Positions 32,993 to 41,118 of a DNA stretch of 64,000 nucleotides are shown piece after piece (the first letter of the stretch is position 1; the number at the start of each line of letters is the position of its first letter). The translations under genes were made by a program, and so were the position numbers. Where the stretch lies: the NCBI RefSeq assembly GCF_001654495.1, contig NZ_CP015849.1, positions 4,377,501 to 4,441,500 of the forward strand, in the 5' to 3' direction. The notes beneath the pieces are model-generated. The model was not told the origin of the DNA, ran no database searches, and worked only from the letters and a program-made list of their open reading frames with translations. The stretch comes from Streptomyces sp. SAT1. Lineage in GTDB: Bacteria > Actinomycetota > Actinomycetes > Streptomycetales > Streptomycetaceae.

Positions 32993-34276
32993 GTGGCGGT
33001 GCAGGAAGCGAGAGACGGCACGGGGGCGGGCACGCATCCCCACGCGGGCGGCTGCACGTGCGGGGACTGCCCGCACGGGGCACGCGCGGGACACCGGCAG
33101 GCGGTGGCCGCGTTCCTGCTCCAGCGCGACGAGTTCGCCGCCGGGCAGGGCCTGCCCGCGGCCGTGGCCCACTCGGCGTCGGCGTCCAGGCAGTGGGTCT
33201 CCGAGGAACTGACGCAGTCCGCGGAACTCGTCGCCGCCCGCCGTCGCGCCGAGGGCGGCGCCTGGCTCGGCCGGCTCTGGCGCTGGACCGCGTACACGGT
33301 CTGGGCCGCGGTCGTCCTGCTGCTCCTGGTGCAGGCGCTCACCGCGGTCGGCGCGGGCTGGAGCACCGCCCGCACGGCGGGCCTGCTCGCGGCGGTGGCG
33401 GTCGCCGTGCTGCTGACGGCCGCCTCGTGGTTCCACCGGGCGCGCGGCGGCGCGCTGGCCCCGGTCATCGGTGAGGACAACAGGCTCTCCACCTCTCGTA
33501 CGGTCGCCGCGGTCTGGGTGCTGTTCGTGGCGTACGCGGTGCTGGTGCTGGCGGCCCGCCTCGCGGCGGCCTCGGACCACGCCGAACGCGACGCCCTGAT
33601 CTCCGGCCTCGAACTGGCCCGGGGCGCCGGTGTGGTCACCGTGCTCGCCGTGGTGTGCGGGATCGCCGTGCTGGTGCGGCGAGTGGTCGGGCTGCGGGTC
33701 CTCGGCCAGCGGCTCCAGAAGGTGCGGGCCGACCGGCCGCGGGCGGCCGACCTGCTGACCGACGACGCGGGACGCGGCACCTTCGCCGACATCCAGTACG
33801 TCGTGATCAGCGCCGTCGCCCTGGCCTTCGCCGCGGTGCGGCTGGCCCGGCGGCCCGACCAGCTGCCCGACCTGCCGTGGGGACTCGCGGTGGTGACGCT
33901 GGTGTCCGCCGCGACCTATCTGGCGGGCAAGTACGCGGAGGGCGGGCGCCCGGTCATCCTCTCGGTGGTCCGGGCCCGGGAGGCGGGCGACCTGGACGCA
34001 CCGATCCGCACCGGCGACGACATCGAGATCCGCGGCGCCGGTTTCGTCCCGCCGGGCGCACAGGGAGCGGACCGGCTGTCGCGGATGGTGGTCCGCATCG
34101 GCGCGGTCAACGTCCATGTGCCCCTGGTCCCCGTCATGGGAGGCTTCAGCAGCCCCACGGACACGGTGCTGACCGTGCCGGTCCCGGCCGACGTGGAACC
34201 GGGCCGGGTCGAGGTGCAGCTCGTGACCGCGGCGGGCGTCGAGACCAACCGGTACGCGATCGACGTGACCGACTGA
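32993..34276 (+). CDS. multi-pass membrane protein with C-terminal IPT/TIG-like domain
   Basis: 427 residues from GTG 32993. A short Cys-rich head (GCTCGDCPHG, about 20-29) is followed by a soluble helical part, then about six membrane helices (WTAYTVWAAVVLLLLVQAL, TAGLLAAVAVAVLLTAASW, VAAVWVLFVAYAVLVLAARL, GVVTVLAVVCGIAVLVRRVV, IQYVVISAVALAFAAVRLA, LAVVTLVSAATYLAGKYA). The last 110 residues are beta-rich (RTGDDIEIRGAGFVPPG, NVHVPLVPV, PADVEPGRVEVQLVT), like an IPT/TIG immunoglobulin fold. The function is not known. It stands alone, and the following 200 bp carry only a short duplication. Confidence 0.7.
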   Translation: MAVQEARDGTGAGTHPHAGGCTCGDCPHGARAGHRQAVAAFLLQRDEFAAGQGLPAAVAHSASASRQWVSEELTQSAELVAARRRAEGGAWLGRLWRWTAYTVWAAVVLLLLVQALTAVGAGWSTARTAGLLAAVAVAVLLTAASWFHRARGGALAPVIGEDNRLSTSRTVAAVWVLFVAYAVLVLAARLAAASDHAERDALISGLELARGAGVVTVLAVVCGIAVLVRRVVGLRVLGQRLQKVRADRPRAADLLTDDAGRGTFADIQYVVISAVALAFAAVRLARRPDQLPDLPWGLAVVTLVSAATYLAGKYAEGGRPVILSVVRAREAGDLDAPIRTGDDIEIRGAGFVPPGAQGADRLSRMVVRIGAVNVHVPLVPVMGGFSSPTDTVLTVPVPADVEPGRVEVQLVTAAGVETNRYAIDVTD

Positions 34277-34301
34277 GACACCGGGGCCCGGAAGGCGCGG
34301 A

Positions 34302-34339
34302 CCGGGGCACCGATGGGGTGCCGGGGCACCGATGGGGTG
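34302..34339. repeat. 19-bp direct tandem duplication
   Basis: CCGGGGCACCGATGGGGTG occurs twice head to tail between the membrane protein gene and doxX. Confidence 0.9.
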
Positions 34340-34481
34340 AGGCGCCAGGGCCAACCGGGGGGCGAATCCATACGGACGCCGGAAGAACAGCCCGGCCTGG
34401 TCGGACACCTCCTTTCTCGCACACGTATGGTCTGTCGAGGGGTGAACGGCATTGCGGTGAGGTGAGAGGCGGCTGACAACG

Positions 34482-35024
34482 ATGACTCATGGCCTTCGTA
34501 CGGACACGCGGACCGCGTATCTCGACCGTCGCGGCACCTGGCGGGAGACGGCCTCGCGCTACGCCCTCCTTCCCCTGCGGGTCTTCCTCGGCGTCACCTT
34601 CGTCTACGCCGGTCTGGACAAGCTCACCGACAGCGCCTTCATGAAGGCCGCCGGGCCCGGCTCGCTCGGCGACACCCTGCGCGCGGTCCGCGACTCCTCC
34701 GCGGTCCCGGCCCTGGTCGACCTGGCCCTGAAGAGCCCGGCCGGCTTCGGCTACGCCATCGCCTTCGGTGAACTCGCCGTCGGCCTCGGCGTCCTGCTCG
34801 GCCTGCTGGGCCGCCTGGCCGCGCTCGGCGGCGCCCTCATCTCCCTCAGCCTGTGGCTCACCGTCAGCTGGGCCACCAGCCCCTACTACTACGGCAACGA
34901 TCTCGCCTATCTCATGGCCTGGCTCCCTCTCGTCCTCGCCGGCACCCCCGTCCTCTCCCTGGACGCCGTCCTGCCGGGGCGACGACGCAGGGGTCTGGGC
35001 CTGGGCCTGGGCAGCTACCGCTAG
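34482..35024 (+). CDS. DoxX family membrane protein
   Basis: 180 residues with four predicted membrane helices (PLRVFLGVTFVYAGLDKLTD, GYAIAFGELAVGLGVLLGLL, LAALGGALISLSLWLTVSWA, DLAYLMAWLPLVLAGTPVLS). The first helix, with an RxFLGxxFxxAGxxKL pattern, and the GELxxGLxLLLG second helix are typical of DoxX/TQO-subunit proteins, which act in thiol or quinone redox at the membrane. The specific partner is unknown. Transcription converges with the next gene, 37 bp away. Confidence 0.85.
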   Translation: MTHGLRTDTRTAYLDRRGTWRETASRYALLPLRVFLGVTFVYAGLDKLTDSAFMKAAGPGSLGDTLRAVRDSSAVPALVDLALKSPAGFGYAIAFGELAVGLGVLLGLLGRLAALGGALISLSLWLTVSWATSPYYYGNDLAYLMAWLPLVLAGTPVLSLDAVLPGRRRRGLGLGLGSYR

Positions 35025-35061
35025 GGTCTTTCGTTCGTACCCCCAGGGGCTTTCATTCGGA

Positions 35062-35295
35062 TCAGGCCGGATCCGTCACGGGCCGCTCCGCCCCGCGCGA
35101 TCTGCGCCGCCGTCGTACGGTCCGGTCGACCATCCCCACCACGCCCCCCAGGCACAGGCCGCCCACCACGGCCGGGATCGCCACGAACCACGGCGCCTTC
35201 CACAGGCCGCCCGCGTCCCCGGCGCAGACGACGGCGGCGCCGACGACGCTGACACCGGCCACCAGCCTCCCGGGCCGGAACTCATGAAGCAGCAC
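35062..35295 (-). CDS. small two-helix membrane protein, coupled to the PspC gene
   Basis: 77 residues from GTG 35295, with GGAGGTGA 3 nt upstream. Two membrane helices (LVAGVSVVGAAVVCAG, FVAIPAVVGGLCLGGVVGMV) and a basic Arg-rich tail are visible. The start lies 14 bp inside the end of the upstream PspC gene, so translation is likely coupled. Function is unknown; context suggests an accessory to the envelope-stress module. Confidence 0.7.
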   Translation of the reverse strand: MLLHEFRPGRLVAGVSVVGAAVVCAGDAGGLWKAPWFVAIPAVVGGLCLGGVVGMVDRTVRRRRRSRGAERPVTDPA

Positions 35296-36970
35296 GGCTC
35301 ACCTCCGCCTGTCCGATGCCCACGTGCAGATCGAGGTCGACCGTCCCGGTGCCCTTGACGCCCTCCGCCGGATCCAGCGTGATCTGCCGGGACCGGCCCG
35401 GGGCCACGTCCACGTCCCGTGAGCCGTCGCCCGGCAGCTGGATGTCGCCGACGCCCACGTCGATCGTCGCCCGCAGGGTCACGTCCGGGGGGACGACCAC
35501 CCGCAGCCGGCCCACACCCACCTCGGCCCGCGCGGTCACCTTCTGGCCCTTGCCCAGCCGTATTCGGGACAGGTCGAGCGTGCCGTCGCCGGTGCCCAGG
35601 TCGTACCTCGGCCGGACCTCGGTCACGGCGGCGGGCTGCCAGGTCGCGTGCGACCAGTGGGCGCTGACGTTGTCCGGGAGCGTCGTGGAGGTGGCGAGGA
35701 GGCCGGCGGTGATGACGGCCAGCAGGATCGAGCCCACCCCCGTCCGGCCGAGGAACGCGCTGACCGCGATGCCCAGGCCGAAGACGCCCAGCGCACAGGC
35801 CAGACCGGTCTGGAGGCTGCCGGGAAGCGTGTGGTCGTACCAGGTCAGGCGCGTGCCGAGGGCACCGGCCCCGACGGCGAGCAGGAAGATCCAGCCGCCG
35901 ATCGGGCGCGGGCCCCGCTCGCGGGGTGTGTCCGGGGCCGGGGTCCGCGTCTGACGCCCGGGGCGGCCCCGGCTGATGTTGACGGCCGCCGCGACGTCCC
36001 GGTCCCGCGGGTCCTGCGGTCCCCACAGATACCCCGTGCCGCCGACATGGGTGCCGTCCTTGACGATCGGCTCCCGCCACCAGGACGGGTACGACGAAGG
36101 GGCCGGGGGTGCCTTGGCCTCCGGCGGCGCGTCGGCGGCGGCCTGGGCCGCCAGCGGGTCCGGGTCGGCCGAGCCCCGGTGCTGCGACCAGTACCCGGCC
36201 CCGGCCAGGAGGAGGGAGAGGACGACGGCGAAGGTGAGCACGCTGCCGTTGCGCAGCATGGACAGGAACACTCCGCAGCCGACCAGCGAGAACAGCACGG
36301 CGGCCAGCGCATGGCCGTTGACCCGGCCGGTGAGGAGCTTGCGCACCTCGTTCTCGTCCTCGTCGTCGAGGGGGACGAAGAGCCAGGCGAAGCCGTAGAA
36401 GATGAGACCGATACCGCCGGTCGCGGAGAGCACGGCCAGGGTGATCCGGAAGATCACCGGGTCCATGTCGCACCGGCGTCCCAGTCCCGCGCAGACCCCG
36501 GCGATCATCTTGTGGCGCCGGTCCCGCCGGAAACCGAACGGGCCCATAACGTTTCCGTCCGCTTCCGCGCCGCCCGCGTCCGTCCGCGGGCCGCCCCCGT
36601 CCGTGGCGGTCCGTGAACCGGCCGTGGCGGTCCGCGGGCCGACCCCGCCGGCAGCGGCCCCGCCGGTGCCGGTACCAGGATCGCCGCCGGTGCCGGTGCC
36701 GGGACCGCCGCCGGTCGTCCCTGCTGCCCCTGCCGTCCCCGGCTGACCTGCCGTCCTCTTTGTCCCCTCTGTCCCCTCTCCCCCTGTTCTCCCTGTCCCC
36801 TTCACGCTCGCCTCTCCGGTCCGGCCGGGCCGCTCGTCCGGGCCCGGCTGTCCGCCCGCACCCGCACCCGCAGCCGGGCCGGGCGCGGCGGCCCCGGGCC
36901 CGGCACCCGGAGCCGGGCGCGGGGCCGAGCCGGGTTCCTGGCCCGTTCCGGCGTGCTGGTGATTCGTCAT
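35282..36970 (-). CDS. PspC domain protein with C-terminal toastrack-like domain
   Basis: 562 residues. The first 150 residues are Gly/Thr/Pro-rich and probably cytosolic. A PspC domain (about 150-215: RRDRRHKMIAGVCAGLGRRC, VIFRITLAVLSATGGIGLI) follows, then several membrane helices. The C-terminal 140 residues (LSRIRLGKGQKVTARAEVGV, LRVVVPPDVTLRATIDVGVG, DLDLHVGIGQAEV) form repeated short strands as in LiaF-like/toastrack sensor domains. Such proteins pair with LiaRS-like two-component systems to sense envelope stress. It is divergent from a PspC-containing kinase, so the two probably share a regulatory region at 36971-37156. Confidence 0.85.
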   Translation of the reverse strand: MTNHQHAGTGQEPGSAPRPAPGAGPGAAAPGPAAGAGAGGQPGPDERPGRTGEASVKGTGRTGGEGTEGTKRTAGQPGTAGAAGTTGGGPGTGTGGDPGTGTGGAAAGGVGPRTATAGSRTATDGGGPRTDAGGAEADGNVMGPFGFRRDRRHKMIAGVCAGLGRRCDMDPVIFRITLAVLSATGGIGLIFYGFAWLFVPLDDEDENEVRKLLTGRVNGHALAAVLFSLVGCGVFLSMLRNGSVLTFAVVLSLLLAGAGYWSQHRGSADPDPLAAQAAADAPPEAKAPPAPSSYPSWWREPIVKDGTHVGGTGYLWGPQDPRDRDVAAAVNISRGRPGRQTRTPAPDTPRERGPRPIGGWIFLLAVGAGALGTRLTWYDHTLPGSLQTGLACALGVFGLGIAVSAFLGRTGVGSILLAVITAGLLATSTTLPDNVSAHWSHATWQPAAVTEVRPRYDLGTGDGTLDLSRIRLGKGQKVTARAEVGVGRLRVVVPPDVTLRATIDVGVGDIQLPGDGSRDVDVAPGRSRQITLDPAEGVKGTGTVDLDLHVGIGQAEVSRAAS

Positions 36971-37156
36971 GCGTCCATGGTGACGGGCGAGCCGCCGCAG
37001 CGGCAGTCGGGACGACCCTGGCAGAACCCTGATTCGCCCCTGAGCCCCGCCGGGGGATGCGTTCGACGGGCCCCGGGGGCGCCGCCGCGAAGATCAGGGG
37101 AGTCTCGGGGGCCGACCCTGATGCCCCCGCCCGGCGCGCATGTGACCATCGTTGGC

Positions 37157-38446
37157 ATGCCGGAAGCCGCAGCACTGCCCGTCGACGACCCGCGGCCCCC
37201 GCGCAAGCTCTACCGCAGCAGCGACGGACGCTGGCTGGGCGGAGTGGCGCGGGGCCTCGCCGGGCACCTCGGGCTGCCCGTGGTGTGGGTGCGGCTCGTC
37301 TTCGCCGGGCTGTTCATGGCCGACGGCCTCGGCGCGCTGCTGTACGCGGCCTTCTGGTTCTTCGTGCCGCTCGGCGTCGGCGGGGTCGGCGGGCAGCGGC
37401 CGCCGGCCTTCGTGACCACGGAGACCTCGCCGGACGGCCGCCGCAGGATCGTCACCCGCAGACCGGACAAGGGCCAGATCGTCGCCCTGCTGCTCATGGT
37501 CGTCGTGGCGTCGGTCTTCGTCGGCAGCGTCAACCTCGGCGGCGGCGCCAAGGCATATCTCCTGCCCGCCGTCCTGGTCGCCGCGGGCGTCGCCCTCGTC
37601 TGGCGCCAGGCGGACAACGCCCGGCGGGCCCGCTGGATGGAGGTCGGCCGCCGCCGCCGTACGCTCACCCTGCTGCGCGCGGGCGCGGGCGTGCTGCTGG
37701 TCACCGCGGGCGTCTCCGCCATCTTCGTCCTCCAGGGCTCGGCCGCCCACCTCGGCTCGGTCCTCCAGGCGGGCCTCGCCGTGCTCGTCGGGATAACGCT
37801 GCTGGCCGGGCCGTATCTGGTGCGGATGACCCAGGACCTCTCCGAGGAGCGGCTGATGCGCATCCGCGCCCAGGAGCGCGCCGAGGTCGCCGCCCACGTC
37901 CACGACTCGGTGCTGCACACCCTGACCCTGATCCAGCGCAACGCGGAGAACGCGGGAGAGGTGCGCCGCCTCGCCCGCGCCCAGGAGCGCGACCTGCGCG
38001 CCTGGCTCTACAAGCCGGAGGGCAACGGCAAGGACGAGGAGGACGAACCGGCCACGCTCGCCGAGGCGGTGAAGCGCAACGCCGCCGAGGTCGAGGACAA
38101 GCACGGCGTCCCCCTGGAGGTGGTCGTGGTCGGCGACTGCCCGCTCGACGAGCGGATCGGAGCCCAGATGCAGGCCGCGAGGGAAGCCATGGTGAACGCC
38201 GCCAAGTACGGTGGCGAGGGCGGCGCCGTGCAGGTGTACGCCGAGGTCGAGGGGCGCAAGGTCTTCGTGTCCGTCCGCGACCGGGGGCCCGGCTTCGACC
38301 TCGACGCGATACCCGCCGACCGCATGGGTGTCAGAGAATCGATCATTGGCCGCATGGAGCGCAACGGGGGAACGGCCCGGCTGCGCGCGGTGCCGGACGG
38401 CGGCACGGAGGTCGAGCTGGAGATGGAGAGGGCGGAGAACACGTGA
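37157..38446 (+). CDS. PspC-domain sensor histidine kinase (LiaS/DesK-like)
   Basis: 429 residues from ATG 37157; GTG 37142 and ATG 37121 are alternatives, and no strong ribosome site marks one. The N-terminus is a PspC domain (RSSDGRWLGGVARGLAGHLG, VWVRLVFAGLFMADGLGALL), followed by about four more membrane helices. The HisKA_3 phosphoacceptor is in HVHDSVLHTLTLIQRNA, and the ATPase part includes EAMVNAAKYGGEGGAV, VRDRGPGFD and GGTEVELEME. Its stop overlaps the regulator start (TGATG). It probably phosphorylates the adjacent NarL-type regulator in response to membrane stress. Confidence 0.9.
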   Translation: MPEAAALPVDDPRPPRKLYRSSDGRWLGGVARGLAGHLGLPVVWVRLVFAGLFMADGLGALLYAAFWFFVPLGVGGVGGQRPPAFVTTETSPDGRRRIVTRRPDKGQIVALLLMVVVASVFVGSVNLGGGAKAYLLPAVLVAAGVALVWRQADNARRARWMEVGRRRRTLTLLRAGAGVLLVTAGVSAIFVLQGSAAHLGSVLQAGLAVLVGITLLAGPYLVRMTQDLSEERLMRIRAQERAEVAAHVHDSVLHTLTLIQRNAENAGEVRRLARAQERDLRAWLYKPEGNGKDEEDEPATLAEAVKRNAAEVEDKHGVPLEVVVVGDCPLDERIGAQMQAAREAMVNAAKYGGEGGAVQVYAEVEGRKVFVSVRDRGPGFDLDAIPADRMGVRESIIGRMERNGGTARLRAVPDGGTEVELEMERAENT

Positions 38447-39183
38447 TGAGCGACCCGACCGAGGCGAACGGCACGGCGGCCGAGGCGACGGAGGCGGCCG
38501 GTACCACGGGCGGCGGGGCGGGGCGGCACGTGCGCGTGGTCCTCGTCGACGACCACCGTATGTTCCGTACGGGGGTGCGGGCCGAGATCGGGCGGACCGA
38601 CGAGACCGGGGTCGAGGTGGTCGGTGAGGCCCCCGACGTCGACCAGGCGGTCGCGGTCATCACCGAGTCCCGTCCCGAGGTGGTCCTGCTGGACGTCCAT
38701 CTGCCCGGCGGCGGTGGCGTGGAGGTGCTGCGGCGCTGCGCCGCGCTGACGGCCGACACCGAGCGGCCCGTCCGCTTCCTCGCGCTGTCCGTCTCGGACG
38801 CCGCGGAGGACGTGATCGGGGTGATCCGGGGCGGGGCGCGCGGCTATGTGACCAAGACGATCACGGGCACCGACCTCGTCGACTCGATCTTCCGGGTGCA
38901 GGAGGGCGACGCCGTGTTCTCCCCGCGGCTCGCCGGGTTCGTCCTCGACGCCTTCGCCTCCACCGACGCCCCGCCGGTCGACGAGGACCTCGACCGGCTC
39001 ACCCAGCGCGAGCGCGAGGTGCTGCGGCTCATCGCCCGCGGGTACGCCTACAAGGAGATCGCCAAGCAGCTCTTCATCTCGGTGAAGACGGTGGAGTCCC
39101 ATGTCTCGGCCGTGCTGCGCAAGCTCCAGCTGTCCAACCGCCACGAGCTGACCCGCTGGGCCACCGCGCGCCGCCTGGTGTGA
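38446..39183 (+). CDS. NarL/LuxR-family response regulator
   Basis: 245 residues. ATG 38446 overlaps the kinase stop. After a Thr/Ala-rich lead of about 28 residues, the receiver domain has VVLVDDHRMFRTGVRAEIG, the phosphoacceptor Asp in VVLLDVHLPGG and the Lys in YVTKTITG. The C-terminal helix-turn-helix has LTQREREVLRLIARGYAYKE and VKTVESHVSAVLRKLQLSN. It forms a two-component pair with the PspC kinase, and the divergent PspC/toastrack operon is the likely target. Its stop is 3 bp from that of the convergent NlpC/P60 gene. Confidence 0.92.
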   Translation: MSDPTEANGTAAEATEAAGTTGGGAGRHVRVVLVDDHRMFRTGVRAEIGRTDETGVEVVGEAPDVDQAVAVITESRPEVVLLDVHLPGGGGVEVLRRCAALTADTERPVRFLALSVSDAAEDVIGVIRGGARGYVTKTITGTDLVDSIFRVQEGDAVFSPRLAGFVLDAFASTDAPPVDEDLDRLTQREREVLRLIARGYAYKEIAKQLFISVKTVESHVSAVLRKLQLSNRHELTRWATARRLV

Positions 39184-39186
39184 GGC

Positions 39187-40260
39187 TTACGCCACCCGGG
39201 TCGCCCCGGCGAACGGCATCTGGTCGACCGGGGCCAGGCGGACCGGGGCCGAGGGGTTCGGGGCGTGGATCATCTGCCCCTTGCCCACATAGATGCCGAC
39301 GTGGCTGATCCCGGAGTAGAAGAACACCAGGTCGCCGGGGCGCAGTCCGGCGCGGGGGACCCGGCGGCCGGCGCCGATCTGGGCGTAGGTGGTGCGGGGG
39401 AGGGAGATCCCGGCGGCGCGGTAGGCCGCCTGGACCAGGCCGGAGCAGTCGAAGGCGTGCGGCCCGGTGGCGCCCCACACATAGGGGCTGCCGAGCTTCT
39501 GGTACGCGTACGCGACGGCCGCCGCCGCCCGGGAGGTGGGTGCCGCGATGGGCCCCTGGGCGGTGAGCGCGTCCCGCGCGCCCGCGGCGGACCCGGACCG
39601 GGAGGCCCGCGCCCCGGCCCCGGCGCCGTCCTCGACGGACGCCGCGCGCTGCGGCGGGGTGAGCCGGTCCAGCAGCCGCCTGGCCTCGGCCAGCTTGCCG
39701 TCGATCGTGTCCTTCTGCCGCCGCAGTTCCGCCTGCCGCGACCGGAGCGCGGCCAGCTCGGTGCGGGCCGCGCCGCGCGCCTGCTCGATCCCGCGCAGCT
39801 GCCTGCGCACCTGTGCCACGGCCGCGCCCTGCCGGGCGCCCGCCCGCTCCGCCAGCGCGGCGCCCTCCAGGTAGTGGCGGGGGTCGTCGGAGAGCAGGAA
39901 CTGCACGGCGGGGTCGATCCCGCCGTCCCGGTACTGCGCGGCGGCGATGGCGCCCAGCGTCTCCCGGGCCGCGTTGAGCCCGGCCTGTCCGCGGGCCGCC
40001 TCGTCGCCCAGGGCCCGCAGCCGCTTCCCGGACGCTTCCGCCTGCTCCCGCTCGCCGTCGTACTTCTGGGTGGCGGTCTCCGCCTCCTGGTACAGCCGGT
40101 CCACCGTGGCCCTGACCTGCTCCGGCGTCAGCTGCGGCGCGGCCTGTGCGGAGCCGTCGAAGCCCGTGGCCGCCGCCGCGCCCGCGAGGGCGAGGGTGGC
40201 GGCGGTTCGTGCGGTGCTGCCGCTGAGCAGGCGTGGTCGGGGCTTGCGGTGCGAGGCCAC
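39187..40260 (-). CDS. secreted NlpC/P60 peptidoglycan endopeptidase (RipA-like)
   Basis: 357 residues from GTG 40260 (VASHRKPRPRLL); GTG 40272, right after AAAGGA, is an alternative. A signal peptide (about 1-45, with TAATLALAGAAAATGFDGSA) is followed by a long coiled coil (about 55-210, heptad-rich EAETATQKYDGEREQAEASG and RSRQAELRRQKDTIDGKLAE). The catalytic domain has Cys in FDCSGLVQAAYRAAG and His in GISHVGIYVG, with the third polar residue near MIHAPN. It cleaves peptide stems in the wall, and the coiled coil usually keeps it inactive until a partner binds. Its leader carries a 16-bp hairpin. Confidence 0.9.
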   Translation of the reverse strand: MASHRKPRPRLLSGSTARTAATLALAGAAAATGFDGSAQAAPQLTPEQVRATVDRLYQEAETATQKYDGEREQAEASGKRLRALGDEAARGQAGLNAARETLGAIAAAQYRDGGIDPAVQFLLSDDPRHYLEGAALAERAGARQGAAVAQVRRQLRGIEQARGAARTELAALRSRQAELRRQKDTIDGKLAEARRLLDRLTPPQRAASVEDGAGAGARASRSGSAAGARDALTAQGPIAAPTSRAAAAVAYAYQKLGSPYVWGATGPHAFDCSGLVQAAYRAAGISLPRTTYAQIGAGRRVPRAGLRPGDLVFFYSGISHVGIYVGKGQMIHAPNPSAPVRLAPVDQMPFAGATRVA

Positions 40261-40310
40261 GTGGACCGTCACGTCCTTTCGTCCGGCCGCCACGGGGGCG
40301 GGCCCTGCGG

Positions 40311-40352
40311 GTCCGGCGGCGGCCCGTACAGGGGAGCGGGCCGCCGCCGGAC
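40311..40352 (-). promoter_or_regulatory. 16-bp perfect hairpin in the NlpC/P60 leader
   Basis: GTCCGGCGGCGGCCCG pairs perfectly with CGGGCCGCCGCCGGAC across a 10-nt loop, 50 nt upstream of the GTG. So strong a stem inside a leader is likely to attenuate transcription or protect the mRNA. NlpC/P60 and rpf genes of Streptomyces are often under c-di-AMP riboswitches, but the conserved riboswitch core was not seen here. Confidence 0.55.
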
Positions 40353-40606
40353 TTCTGCGGTGGGGCCCGGCCGCCGTACCGCCGTCCCTGTCCCGGACGG
40401 TGGCGGGCTGCCGGACACCCGGGGAAGGACGCTAGGTCGCGCCGCGTCCCACGAGTGACAGGTTGTACGGAACTGCCGCCGCCCGATCGTCCGGTGACCG
40501 GAAGTGACCACAGGTGGCACTCGGTCACGGCGCCTTCACGCGGAGCGATGACCGAAGTGTCCGTTCGGGGGCGGACGGAGGCGGCCCGGTGCTATGGCGG
40601 CCCGGC

Positions 40607-40668
40607 GGGGTGCGCGGTGGCGTGCGCGACGGGGGCGTGGCGGGGTGCGCGGCGGCGTGCGCGACGGG
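40607..40668. repeat. 27-bp direct repeat, 35-bp period
   Basis: GGGGTGCGCGG(T/C)GGCGTGCGCGACGGG occurs at 40607-40633 and 40642-40668, with a partial third copy after it. The 40353-40748 stretch holds no gene; it has the NlpC/P60 promoter side and the upstream region of the next gene. Confidence 0.8.
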
Positions 40669-40748
40669 AGGCGGCGAGGTGTGCGGTGGCGGACGGAGCG
40701 GACGGCCCGGTTCCGGTGGGCTCGCGCCCTGTCGTTAGGCTCCGGCCC

Positions 40749-41102
40749 ATGGACGTACTCATCCATCTCTTCGTCGGCCTGCACATCATCGGGATCGCCG
40801 CGCTGCTCGGCGGCTTCCTCACCCAGATGAAGGCGATGGGCCGGGGCACGGCGCGGTTCGTGCCCGGCATGCTGCACGGTGCGCTGACCATGCTGGTCAC
40901 CGGCATCGTCCTGGTCGGCCTCAACCAGGCCGACGACCACCACGTCAACACCGTCAAGATCGGCGTGAAGCTGGCGCTGCTGGTCGTGATCCTCGGCCTG
41001 GTCTACGTCAAGCGCGACGAGGAGAAGGTGGACAAGAGCATGTTCGGGCTGGTCGGCCTGCTGACCACGGTGAACATCTTCATCGCGGTGCTCTGGACCT
41101 GA
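40749..41102 (+). CDS. small four-helix integral membrane protein
   Basis: 117 residues from ATG 40749 (MDVLIHLFVGLHIIGIAALL). Four membrane helices alternate with short loops (GMLHGALTMLVTGIVLVGLN, VKIGVKLALLVVILGLVYVK, MFGLVGLLTTVNIFIAVLWT). His residues in the first helices are conserved-looking and could ligate heme or quinone, but no family is recognised with certainty. TAGGCT ends 7 nt before the ATG, so a leaderless transcript is likely. It converges on the TDT transporter gene 16 bp away. Confidence 0.75.
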   Translation: MDVLIHLFVGLHIIGIAALLGGFLTQMKAMGRGTARFVPGMLHGALTMLVTGIVLVGLNQADDHHVNTVKIGVKLALLVVILGLVYVKRDEEKVDKSMFGLVGLLTTVNIFIAVLWT

Positions 41103-41118
41103 CCGCCGCCCCGCGGCC

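Noticed and set aside
40273..40520. c-di-AMP (ydaO-type) riboswitch upstream of the NlpC/P60 gene
   Set aside because: Expected from the gene type, but the conserved core sequences were not found by eye; only the 16-bp hairpin is reported. A covariance search would decide.
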